Shown here one piece after another: positions 55,774 to 64,000 of a stretch of 64,000 nucleotides of DNA. Every line of letters begins with the position of its first letter. Position 1 is the stretch's first letter. Under the pieces are notes generated by a model that was given only the letters and a program-made list of their open reading frames with translations, was not told where the DNA came from and did not search any database. Made by a program: the position numbers and the translations under genes. Origin of the DNA: Alphaproteobacteria bacterium (GTDB lineage Bacteria > Pseudomonadota > Alphaproteobacteria > Caulobacterales > Parvularculaceae); contig JAUIMC010000007.1 of NCBI GenBank assembly GCA_030433215.1, positions 1-64,000 on the forward strand. Direction: 5' to 3'.

Positions 55774-57888
55774 ATGTCGAAAAAGCACAAGAAGCAATAC
55801 GACCGAAGCGGGCTCTCGGCGGTGATCGCCGATCTCCTCGCCGACATGAAGCGCGGCGCGGAGGCGTTTCACCGCGATTTCCTGAAGCTCTTCGGCTTTT
55901 CGGAAAAACCGCCGCAAGGCAGCCCGAAAAAAGAAGCCTATTCGGAAGCCTCGAAATATCCGAAGCGGCCCGGCGACGGCGTCGCCTGGCGCAATCTGTG
56001 GGGCTCTCTGGGGCTCGCGCTCGTTTCCGCGGGGTTTCTCGGCGCGGCGTTCGCGCTCGGGCTCGCCTTCATTGTCATGGCGCCGCGCGTGCCCGCCGGC
56101 GCGGACCTCTGGAACGTCAACCGGCAGGCGGCGATCATCGTTCTCGACCGCAATGGCGAGGAGATCGCCGCGCGCGGCGCCCGCTATGGCGAGCATGTGG
56201 AGCCCGGCGAGTTACCCGATCATCTGATCAAGGCCATTCTGTCCACGGAGGACCGGCGTTTCTACGAGCATGGCGGCGTCGATCTGCGCGGCATGACCCG
56301 CGCCATGATTTCAAACCTCAAGGCCGGGACCGTGGTCGAGGGCGGCTCGACCATCACCCAGCAGCTTGCGAAGAACCTGTTCCTGTCGCCGCGCCAGACC
56401 TATGAAAGGAAGGCGCGCGAGGCGCTGCTCGCTTTGTGGATCGAGGGGCACTACACCAAGGACGAAATCCTCTCGCTCTATCTCAATCGCATCTATCTCG
56501 GCGCCGGCGCCTATGGCGTCGAATCGGCCGCGCAGACCTATTTCGGCAAGTCGGCCCGCGAGGTGACGCTGGCCGAGGCGGCGATGCTGGCGGGTCTGCC
56601 GAAAGCGCCCTCGACCTATGCGCCGACCCAGAACCCGCAAGGCGCGCAGCGGCGCGCCAGCGAGGTTCTCGACAATTTGCTCGACATCGGCGCCGTCGAA
56701 CCTTTCGCCGCCAGGGAAGCGCGCCAGACCCCGCCGACCGTCGTTACGCAGAATGTGGATTCCGGGCTCGGCTATTTCTTCGACTACGCCGCCGCGCAGG
56801 CGAAAAAAATGGCGCCCAATGCTGCCGGCGACGTCATCGTCCGCACCACCATCGACCAGAAACTCCAGCGCGATGCGGAAGCGGCGGTGAAAGCCGCCCT
56901 CACCGTCGAGGCGCGTATTAAAGGCGCCGACCAGGCGGCGCTTGTCGCCTATGACGCGGACGGCGCGCTCAGGGCCATGGTCGGCGGGCGCGATTACAAG
57001 GAAAGTCAGTTCAATCGCGCGGTGCAGGCGAAACGCCAGCCGGGCTCGGCCTTCAAGCCCTTCGTCTATGTCGCGGCCATGGAAGCGGGCCTCACCCCGC
57101 AATCGCGCTTTGTGGACCAGCCCATCGACATCGACGGCTGGCGGCCCACCAATTACACGCCGGGCTTCACCGGCCCCGTGCGTCTCGCCGAAGCGCTCGC
57201 GAAATCCATCAACACCGTCGCCGTGCAGGTCACCGAACAGATCGGCCGCGGCAAGGTCGCCGAAGCCGCCAAACGCCTCGGCATCAAGTCCGACGTGCCG
57301 CCGCACCGCTCCATCGCGCTCGGCGCCGTCGACGTGACGCTGGAAGAACTGGTGGGCGCCTATATCCCCTTTGCGCGCCACGGCCTCGCGCCCAAACCCT
57401 ACGCCATCGACAGCATTGAGACCCGCGACGGCGAGATCATCTATGAACATGAAACCGGCGAGCCGCCGCGCGTCATGACCGACGACGTCGCCGAGAAGAT
57501 GAACCATCTTCTCTATCAGGTGATGCTGTCAGGCACCGGCGCGCGCGCCAATCTCGGCCGGCGCCAGGCGGCGGGCAAGACCGGCACCACCAATGACTGG
57601 CGCGACGCCTGGTTCGTGGGCTACACGCCGCAACTGATCGCCGGAGTGTGGGTCGGCAATGACGACTATACGCCCATGGAGAAAGTGACCGGCGGCACGA
57701 TCCCCGCGGCGATCTGGAAAGAGTTCATGCTCTCGGCCCATCAGGGCCTGCAAGTCGCCGCCATCGACGGCGCTTATCCGGCCGTCTCCTACGCTTCGGA
57801 GCCGGTGCTGCTCGACTTTTATGCGGATGTCTCGCGCGGTCTGACGCGCGTGCGCAATGACGGCAATGAACGCCGCTTCCGGCGGTAA
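55774..57888 (+). CDS. Class A penicillin-binding protein 1A-type (transglycosylase/transpeptidase)
   Basis: ILSTEDRRFYEHGGVDLRGMTRA...EGGSTITQQLAKNLFLSPRQTYERKAREALLALWIE...RQPGSAFKPFVYVAA...AAGKTGTTNDWRDAWFVGYTP. Confidence 0.95.
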   Translation: MSKKHKKQYDRSGLSAVIADLLADMKRGAEAFHRDFLKLFGFSEKPPQGSPKKEAYSEASKYPKRPGDGVAWRNLWGSLGLALVSAGFLGAAFALGLAFIVMAPRVPAGADLWNVNRQAAIIVLDRNGEEIAARGARYGEHVEPGELPDHLIKAILSTEDRRFYEHGGVDLRGMTRAMISNLKAGTVVEGGSTITQQLAKNLFLSPRQTYERKAREALLALWIEGHYTKDEILSLYLNRIYLGAGAYGVESAAQTYFGKSAREVTLAEAAMLAGLPKAPSTYAPTQNPQGAQRRASEVLDNLLDIGAVEPFAAREARQTPPTVVTQNVDSGLGYFFDYAAAQAKKMAPNAAGDVIVRTTIDQKLQRDAEAAVKAALTVEARIKGADQAALVAYDADGALRAMVGGRDYKESQFNRAVQAKRQPGSAFKPFVYVAAMEAGLTPQSRFVDQPIDIDGWRPTNYTPGFTGPVRLAEALAKSINTVAVQVTEQIGRGKVAEAAKRLGIKSDVPPHRSIALGAVDVTLEELVGAYIPFARHGLAPKPYAIDSIETRDGEIIYEHETGEPPRVMTDDVAEKMNHLLYQVMLSGTGARANLGRRQAAGKTGTTNDWRDAWFVGYTPQLIAGVWVGNDDYTPMEKVTGGTIPAAIWKEFMLSAHQGLQVAAIDGAYPAVSYASEPVLLDFYADVSRGLTRVRNDGNERRFRR

Positions 57889-57910
57889 TTTTTTCTTTCG
57901 GCCCCTTCTC

Positions 57911-57972
57911 CGCTCATCCCGGCGATCCAGAATCGCACAAGTCTGGATGCCCGGGACAAGCCCGGGCATGAC
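57911..57972. repeat. MITE-like palindromic repeat, diverged copy 3
   Basis: cgctcatcccggcgatccagaatcgc...tctggatgcccgggacaagcccgggcatgac. Confidence 0.6.
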
Positions 57973-58136
57973 ACGTCCTGGCGTTGGCGCCGCCTTCAAG
58001 TCCGACATCTCACAGCGCGTGATGACCGTCATGCACGAACGGAATATCGGCCGCCCGCGCCCATCGGCCCTGTCGTCAGCAGGCCGATCTTCTGCTAGAG
58101 GGGCTGAAAGACCAACGGGGCGGAAAATAAAATCTC

Positions 58137-59291
58137 ATGTTTCGAACGCTGAAATCCTCTCACAATGTGGACGACCTGCGCCTGCTCGCAAAGCAGCGCC
58201 TGCCGGGGCCGATCTTCAACTATATTGACGGCGCCGCCGACGACGAAATCACCTATCGCCGCAACACCGAGGCCTATGAGCGTTGCGATCTCGTGCCGAA
58301 CGTCCTCGCCGGCGTCGAGAATGTCGATATGTCGGTGACGGTGATGGGACAGAAGCTCGACATGCCGGTCTTTTGTTCGCCCACTGCCCTCCAACGGCTG
58401 TTTCATCCGGACGGCGAGCGCGCCGTGGCCCTGGCGGCGCAGAAATTCGGGACGATGTTCGGCGTTTCCTCGCTCGGCACCGTAACCCTGAAGGAAATCG
58501 GCGAGCTCATCTCGACGCCGAAGATGTTCCAGTTCTACTTTCATAAAGACCGCGGCCTCAACGACGCCATGGTGACGCGGGCGAAAGAGGCGAATTTCGA
58601 CGTCCTCGCGCTCACCGTCGACACCATCACCGGCGGCAATCGCGAACGCGATCTGAGGACCGGCTTTACATCACCGCCGCGCCTGACGCCGGCGAGCCTT
58701 TTCAGCTTCGCCGCGCATCCGGCCTGGGCAGTGAGTTACTTCATGAGCGGCGGCTTCGAGCTTTCCGAACTCAAAAGCCACGTCAAGGAAGGCTCGAATG
58801 TCGCGATTTCCATCGGCGATTATTTCTCGAGCATGCTCGACCAGTCCATGAACTGGAAGGACGCGGAGGCCTTGCGCGCGCAATGGGGCGGGCCGTTCTG
58901 CCTCAAGGGCGTGATGAGCGTCGAGGATGCGCGCCGCGCCGCCGATATCGGCGCCGATGCGATCATGGTGTCGAACCATGGCGGGCGCCAGCTCGACGGC
59001 TCGCGCTCGCCTTTCGACCAGATCGCGGAAATCGCCGACGCCGTCGGGGACCGCATCGAGATCATCTGCGACGGCGGCATCAGGCGCGGCACCCATGTGC
59101 TGAAAGCCCTCGCCGCCGGCGCCAAAGCCTGTTCGGGGGGGCGCATGTATCTTTACGCGCTCGCCGCCGCGGGCCAGCCCGGCGTTGAAAAGGCGCTCGG
59201 CAATTTGCGCGTTGAAATCGAACGCGACATGAAGCTTGCGGGCGTGTCGAAAATCTCGGACCTCAATCGCGGCATGCTGCGCTGGCGGTAA
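58137..59291 (+). CDS. FMN-dependent alpha-hydroxy-acid oxidizing protein (L-lactate dehydrogenase-like)
   Basis: SHNVDDLRLLAKQRLPGPIFNYIDGAADDEITYRRNTEAYERCDLVP...SNHGGRQLDGSRSPFDQIAEIADAVGDRIEIICDGGIRRGTHVLKALAAGAKA. Confidence 0.95.
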   Translation: MFRTLKSSHNVDDLRLLAKQRLPGPIFNYIDGAADDEITYRRNTEAYERCDLVPNVLAGVENVDMSVTVMGQKLDMPVFCSPTALQRLFHPDGERAVALAAQKFGTMFGVSSLGTVTLKEIGELISTPKMFQFYFHKDRGLNDAMVTRAKEANFDVLALTVDTITGGNRERDLRTGFTSPPRLTPASLFSFAAHPAWAVSYFMSGGFELSELKSHVKEGSNVAISIGDYFSSMLDQSMNWKDAEALRAQWGGPFCLKGVMSVEDARRAADIGADAIMVSNHGGRQLDGSRSPFDQIAEIADAVGDRIEIICDGGIRRGTHVLKALAAGAKACSGGRMYLYALAAAGQPGVEKALGNLRVEIERDMKLAGVSKISDLNRGMLRWR

Positions 59292-59396
59292 GCCCGGTTC
59301 CCGCGGCCCCTTCCCGGCAAGAGGCGACGTGGAGGGCGCCGGGAAAGAGGCCGCGAGCCCGGCAAGGGACTCCTGGCCGTATTGAACGCGCGGGCT

Positions 59397-59588
59397 TTAC
59401 GCGGCGTTCCTTTGCTGGAGGCGGGCAATCTGTTGCGCGAGCCAGCCATGATGGCTTTCAAGCTCGGCGAGAAAGCGCCCGTCCGACGGCGCGTCGGCAA
59501 GCGCCTCCTCGATCCACAACCGCAAGACTCTCTCTTGCATGACGAGCCAGGACAGAAGGCTTCGTTCTTCGGCGTGGGTGCGGATCAT
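59397..59588 (-). CDS. Small hypothetical protein, 63 aa
   Basis: MIRTHAEERSLLSWLVMQERVLRLWIEEALADAPSDGRFLAELESHHGWLAQQIARLQQRNAA; intergenic and helical. Confidence 0.45.
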   Translation of the reverse strand: MIRTHAEERSLLSWLVMQERVLRLWIEEALADAPSDGRFLAELESHHGWLAQQIARLQQRNAA

Positions 59589-59606
59589 GCGGCTCTCCTG
59601 TATTTT

Positions 59607-59692
59607 CTCCTCGCCCCGCTTGCGGGGAAGACCTTGCGGCGCGGACGGAGGGGACTAACGCAACACGCCCCCTCCTCCCGCTTGCGCGGGCG
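59607..59692. repeat. Composite palindromic repeat, diverged copy 5
   Basis: ctcctcgccccgcttgcggggaagaccttgcggcgcggacggagggg ... cccctcctcccgcttgcgcggg. Confidence 0.65.
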
Positions 59693-59695
59693 CCT

Positions 59696-61894
59696 TTAAA
59701 AACCCTGGCGCCAGCTCACGGCGATCTTGTAATTGCGGCCCGGCTGGCTGACGCCCGCCGCGACCACGTCGTAATCGGCGTCGGTGACATTGTCGGCGCC
59801 GAGATCGACGCGCAGCCCTTTCAAGGGACCCGACATGGGCGACCACACGGCGTAAACATCGCCCACCGTATAGCCGTCGCGGGCGTTGGTGGGATCGTTG
59901 ACCTTGTCGAAGTCAGCGGCGTGCGAGACGCGCGCGCCGAGGCGGAAATCACCGTTCATGAATTTGAGGCCGCCATCGACGAACACCATGTCCGGCGCAA
60001 GAACGCCCACATAATCGCCGCTGTCGACGTCTTCGCCGTCGATGGTGGAGAAATTCCCGCGCAGATAGAAATAGCGGCTGTCATATTGCGCTTCGAGTTC
60101 AACGCCTTCGAGTTCGGCGTTGGTGACGTTCACATTGCGCGAATAATTGCCGAAGGGCTCGCCGGTCCCGCAGGGCGGCGCGCCGGGGAACAGCTCGGCA
60201 GGCGTCAAGAAACAGGTGAAGGGAATGTTGACCTCAAGGTCGATGAGGTTCGTGACATCCGACTTATAGTAGGAGCCTTTCGCCGTGAAGCGGTCGCCCT
60301 CGAAAATGACGCCGTCCACATCGACGCCGGCGCCGACTTCCCAGGTTTGCGACTCTTCCGGCACGAGGTCGGGGTTCGGAATGAAGAAATTGGTGACAAA
60401 GGCCGGCGGACCGAACGGACCAAAAGGACCGGGCACGGAAAGGTTCGGAATCTCGAAGTGGATGTCGTCGGCGTAGATCTCGTTGAAGGACGGCGCGCGG
60501 AACGCCTCGGACCAGTTGCCGAACAGGATGATCTCGGGAACCGGCTTCCAGGTCGCGCCGATTTTCGGCGAGAGAGCTTCGTCGCTGGTGTCGGGATCGC
60601 CCGGCGCGGCGTTTTCAAACCGGTCCCATCTGACGCCCGGGATCAGCGTGAAGCGCCCGAAGGCGCCTTCCACCGCCAGCTCGCCCTGCGCGAAGGCGCC
60701 GTAAAAGTCGGCGGTCGCATTGGGCACGCCGCCGCGCGTTCCGTCCGCGGTCGTATTGTCCGACCCGACCTGTTCGTCGCGGTAATATTCGCCGCCATAG
60801 GTGAAGGTGAGCGAGGCGGGGCCGAGATCGAATTTCGAGCGGTTGTCGAAGGAAAGGCCGAAGGTTTCGACCTCGCGGCTGACGCTCCGCGTGGACTCGA
60901 CTTCATCTTCCGTGACGGTGTTGCGCGTGAAATAGGCGACGAGATTGGCGTCGATGAGATCAGAGGCGGGGTTGTAATGCGCCGTGCCCTGAAGCGTGTT
61001 GGAATCGATGTCGCGGTCGACCAGCTCGTTGCCGGGCCCGGCCATGCCATTGCCTTGCGGGTTTGTCGGGTCGACGCTGTCGCCGCCATAGCGCATCCAA
61101 GAGGCCGAAAGAGTTAAATCATCGCTCGGGCGGAACGTGGTTTTCAGAAGCGAAGACAGGATTTCATCGTCGGCGGGCAGGTCAAGACCGCTGCCAAGCT
61201 CGATGTCGCCGGAATTTCTGAGCGTGAAATTGCCGACCACGTCGACGCGCTCGTCTTCGCTGCGCCACACGCCCGTGGCGCCGACGCGCCATTCTTCATT
61301 GACACTCTGATAGCCGGAGGAAACCTTGACGCCGGCGGTCTGGCCCTCTTCGAGGAAATCTTCCGCGGTAATCGTCCGTACGGCGATCACCCCGCCAAGG
61401 GCGCCGGAGCCGTAAAGCGCCGAGGTCGGTCCGCGCACCACTTCCACCGCACGCACGAGATCGGGATCGACGAAAAAGCGCCCGTCATGGCCTGAGAGAA
61501 AACTCTGACGCGCGCCGTCGAACAGGACGAGCACGCCCTCGCCGGAAAGCCCGCGCACATCGGGCGTCATGCCGCTGCGGCGCGGGCCGCCGCCGATCGC
61601 CGCGCCCGGCACCGCGTCAAACACATCGGCCAGCGTCGACGGGTTGAAGTCCTCGATCACGTCCATGGGGATGACGGTCACCTCGCCGGCGTAATCGAAG
61701 GCGGGCATGGGATTGCGCGTCGCATAGACGCTGACCTCGTCGAGCTGGGCGAGCTCGATCGCCCCCTCGCGGCTTTCGGCGTCGTCTGCGGCGTCACCGG
61801 CCGCCAAGGCGCCCCCGCCCGCGCTCGCCAGAACGGCCCAGGCCGCTGTTCCCCAAAGCAAATTCTTCTCTCTCGCCCGCATGATGATAGTCAT
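59696..61894 (-). CDS. TonB-dependent receptor (hemoglobin/transferrin/lactoferrin receptor type)
   Basis: Signal peptide, LDEVSVYATRNPMPAFDYAGEVTVIPMDVIEDFNPSTLADVFDAVPGA.. plug; C-terminal beta-strand ending in F. Confidence 0.93.
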   Translation of the reverse strand: MTIIMRAREKNLLWGTAAWAVLASAGGGALAAGDAADDAESREGAIELAQLDEVSVYATRNPMPAFDYAGEVTVIPMDVIEDFNPSTLADVFDAVPGAAIGGGPRRSGMTPDVRGLSGEGVLVLFDGARQSFLSGHDGRFFVDPDLVRAVEVVRGPTSALYGSGALGGVIAVRTITAEDFLEEGQTAGVKVSSGYQSVNEEWRVGATGVWRSEDERVDVVGNFTLRNSGDIELGSGLDLPADDEILSSLLKTTFRPSDDLTLSASWMRYGGDSVDPTNPQGNGMAGPGNELVDRDIDSNTLQGTAHYNPASDLIDANLVAYFTRNTVTEDEVESTRSVSREVETFGLSFDNRSKFDLGPASLTFTYGGEYYRDEQVGSDNTTADGTRGGVPNATADFYGAFAQGELAVEGAFGRFTLIPGVRWDRFENAAPGDPDTSDEALSPKIGATWKPVPEIILFGNWSEAFRAPSFNEIYADDIHFEIPNLSVPGPFGPFGPPAFVTNFFIPNPDLVPEESQTWEVGAGVDVDGVIFEGDRFTAKGSYYKSDVTNLIDLEVNIPFTCFLTPAELFPGAPPCGTGEPFGNYSRNVNVTNAELEGVELEAQYDSRYFYLRGNFSTIDGEDVDSGDYVGVLAPDMVFVDGGLKFMNGDFRLGARVSHAADFDKVNDPTNARDGYTVGDVYAVWSPMSGPLKGLRVDLGADNVTDADYDVVAAGVSQPGRNYKIAVSWRQGF

Positions 61895-61905
61895 CCCCAG
61901 CTACT

Positions 61906-61925
61906 TGCAAATAATTCTCAATTGC
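61906..61925. promoter_or_regulatory. Candidate Fur box between TonB receptor and lipoprotein
   Basis: tgcaaataattctcaattgc; reverse gcaattgagaattatttgca resembles Fur GATAATGATAATCATTATC-type half-sites. Confidence 0.45.
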
Positions 61926-62112
61926 TTCTGCATAACAAGGCGTATTTGCGATTGCAACTTAGAATCACTCGCAGTATTGAAAATTCTGACCTGCCGGCGT
62001 TTCTGCGCGCGCAACGCCGCCCGGCGTGCGGAAGACAAGCCGGCCCGGAAAAGCCGCCAGGCGCGCAAAAATGTTTCAACGGACACGACGTCCGGCCAGC
62101 TCGGGGAAGACA

Positions 62113-63141
62113 ATGACCGCCAACAGCATTTCAAAGACGCTTTTCAGCGCCCTCGCCCTCGCCGCCCTTTCCATGGGCGGCTGCGCGACGACCGCAACGG
62201 CGCCCGCCGCCAGCGCGCAAGGCCAGACGACGCAAGCCGCTCAGTTCCAGAAGGACAGGGAGGCGATCCTCTCCATGGCGGGGACCTATCACGTCTCTTT
62301 CGACTTCATTGAAACCGTCGCCTTCGACATCGACTATGCGCTGAAGCCGCAGAAGATTTCCGGCGGCAACGAGGTCGTGCGGGTGATCGCCGATGAAGGC
62401 GACTATATCAGCCTGCAACACATTCTCGTGGTGGGCGGCGAGGAGAAGTTTCCGGTCAAGCACTGGCGCCAGGACTGGCGCTATGAACCCTCGAGCGTCC
62501 TTATCTTCACCGGCGGCAATTCATGGGAGCGCCGCGCGCTCTCCCCTGCGCAAGCCAAAGGCAAGTGGAGCCAGACCGTCTATCAGGTGGACGACGCCCC
62601 GCGTTACGGCGCGCTCGGCGCCTGGTCCCATGACGACGGCTATTCGGGATGGAACCCGCCGGCGGAATGGCGCCCGCTGCCGCGCCGCGACGCCACCACC
62701 CGTGACGACTATCACGCTGTCGACGCCGTCAACCAGCACACCATCACGCCCGACGGCTGGGTGCATGAGCAGAACAACACCAAGCTGATCCTCACCGGCG
62801 AGACGCCGCAGGCGCTGGCCCGCGAGATCGGGATCAACACCTATATGAACTCCGACGATTTCGAGATCGCCGTCGCCGACGATTACTGGGCGGCGACGAA
62901 AGACTTCTGGGCGGAGATCCGCGCCGAATGGGACCGTATCGAAGCGGCCTATCCCGCATTCGGCCTGTCGGTGCAGGGCGAGCCGGAAGAAATCTACATG
63001 AAGATCCTCGCGCTCGCCGGGGCCGTGGAGGAAGGCGAGAAAACGGCGCCCGCCGCCGCCGCTGAAGCCCGCGCCGTCATCGCCGACTATCTCGTGACCG
63101 ATCCCGAGCCCCTTTCCGCGCGCCTCGGCGGCGGCGAATAA
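62113..63141 (+). CDS. DUF6607-type lipoprotein
   Basis: Lipobox LAALSMGGCATT; AGTYHVSFDFIETVAFDIDYALKPQKISGGNEVVRVIADEGDYISLQHILVVGG; internal ATG at 62113 preferred. Confidence 0.75.
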   Translation: MTANSISKTLFSALALAALSMGGCATTATAPAASAQGQTTQAAQFQKDREAILSMAGTYHVSFDFIETVAFDIDYALKPQKISGGNEVVRVIADEGDYISLQHILVVGGEEKFPVKHWRQDWRYEPSSVLIFTGGNSWERRALSPAQAKGKWSQTVYQVDDAPRYGALGAWSHDDGYSGWNPPAEWRPLPRRDATTRDDYHAVDAVNQHTITPDGWVHEQNNTKLILTGETPQALAREIGINTYMNSDDFEIAVADDYWAATKDFWAEIRAEWDRIEAAYPAFGLSVQGEPEEIYMKILALAGAVEEGEKTAPAAAAEARAVIADYLVTDPEPLSARLGGGE

Positions 63142-63190
63142 ATCTTTAAAAGCTTCAGGCCCGCCTTCGGGGCGGGCGAGTTGCGCCCCG

Positions 63191-63246
63191 CCCTTTCGCC
63201 TTCCAGGCGGCGCCCCGCCGGCCCCAAGGCGAAAGGGCCGGTTTTT
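63191..63246 (+). terminator. Long-stem terminator-like hairpin
   Basis: ccctttcgcctt...aaggcgaaaggg 12-bp perfect arms then T5 after ccgg. Confidence 0.55.
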
Positions 63247-63443
63247 CCGGGCTAGCGGCGGGCCGGCGCTCCGGTTTTCCCTTTACATAAACCCCCGGCC
63301 TGTGTTCACCATCACAGAACGGGCGGGCGTCATGATCTTTACTCAACTCATAAAAACTGACGCCTGAAAATGAACGCAATTTGAACCATCCTCGGTCATA
63401 AGCGTTCGGTACGCAGGGAGTCGCACTGCTAGGGGACTTGCCC

Positions 63444-63653
63444 ATGGGTTCGGGTACAAAAGCGATCGTTAAAGATCCAATCTACTGCAACGCCAGCGGC
63501 GCGCGCGAGACAGCGCCTTGCGGAGAGTACATCATCGACAACCGATGCGACTGCGTGCTCCTTTGCAAATGCGCCGGCGGGCAAAGCTTCACCCTCTCTC
63601 TCGACGCGTTCATCCAGCACCTGACCGAAGGCCGGATCGCCGTCGTCGCGTAA
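63444..63653 (+). CDS. Small Cys-containing hypothetical protein
   Basis: MGSGTKAIVKDPIYCNASGARETAPCGEYIIDNRCDCVLLCKCAGGQSFTLSLDAFIQHLTEGRIAVVA; gagaatgg-poor RBS, isolated. Confidence 0.5.
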   Translation: MGSGTKAIVKDPIYCNASGARETAPCGEYIIDNRCDCVLLCKCAGGQSFTLSLDAFIQHLTEGRIAVVA

Positions 63654-63692
63654 GGCGCTGACGGCCCTCGCGGCCCAAGCCTAAAAAGCGCG

Positions 63693-63724
63693 AAAAAAAA
63701 CGGCCCGTCGCCGGGCCGTTTTCC
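63693..63724 (-). terminator. Rho-independent terminator (possibly bidirectional)
   Basis: aaaaaaaa cggcccg tcgc cgggccg tttt; T8 on minus strand, downstream of PEP-CTERM gene. Confidence 0.8.
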
Positions 63725-63746
63725 TTCGTCATCTCAGCAATGACAA

Positions 63747-64000
63747 TCAGGCTTGCTTGCGCTTCCGGCGCGTGGCGGCGCCAAGTCCCAGAAGGCCCGG
63801 GATCATCAGGAGCGCGCCCGCCGGCAGCGGCACTTCGCCGACCGGCACGGATACTTCCGCGGTAAAGCCGATATTCTGGAAATCGACCTGGCGGTTCGAG
63901 CCCGACAGGAACGCCGTCACATAGCGCACGTTCAAGGGCGCGGCGAACACGTAATCCTGCGCCTTGATGCCGCCGGCCGACCCGAGATCCGGCTCGCTGG
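63747..64000 (-). CDS. VPLPA/PEP-CTERM sorting-domain protein (partial; N-terminus beyond window)
   Basis: C-terminus EVPLPAGALLMIPGLLGLGAATRRKRKQA: sorting motif, TM, basic tail. Confidence 0.85.
   Translation of the reverse strand, partial: SEPDLGSAGGIKAQDYVFAAPLNVRYVTAFLSGSNRQVDFQNIGFTAEVSVPVGEVPLPAGALLMIPGLLGLGAATRRKRKQA

Noticed and set aside
63155-63445. 96-aa minus-strand ORF
   Set aside because: Overlaps a strong terminator-like hairpin and promoter region of 63444..63653; Arg/Pro-rich tail suggests a spurious ORF

Overview
This window comes from a GC-rich alphaproteobacterial chromosome (Parvularculales/Maricaulales-like; lineage is an inference from gene content). It is mostly core and metabolic genes. 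Its main accessory feature is a complete-looking, uninterrupted gene transfer agent (GTA, RcGTA-type) head-tail cluster on the minus strand, about 50.65 kb down to 35.8 kb. Homologues of g1 to g15 can be placed there: TerS, TerL, portal, g3.5, protease, capsid, g6-g10.1, tape measure, DUF2460, DUF2163, NlpC/P60 and megatron. Notable points: (i) a 9-bp perfect palindrome with a DnaA-box-like site directly upstream of the GTA operon; (ii) palindromic repeats of three families placed only at GTA gene junctions; (iii) a convergent small membrane-protein gene inside the GTA operon between g13 and g14; (iv) a hairpin whose arms carry G-quadruplex motifs between g14 and g15; (v) an acetylated arginine pathway (argC, bifunctional NAGS/NAGK, N-acetylornithine carbamoyltransferase); (vi) a CnrYXH-like ECF sigma/anti-sigma/periplasmic sensor set with a four-EF-hand protein; (vii) a GcvT-like plus two phytoene-desaturase-like oxidoreductase operon in which one oxidoreductase has a degenerate Rossmann motif; (viii) a heme-type TonB receptor divergent from a DUF6607-type lipoprotein over a Fur-like box. 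No tRNA, rRNA, CRISPR array, transposase or integrase was recognised. All family calls are from reading the translations; no database search was run.
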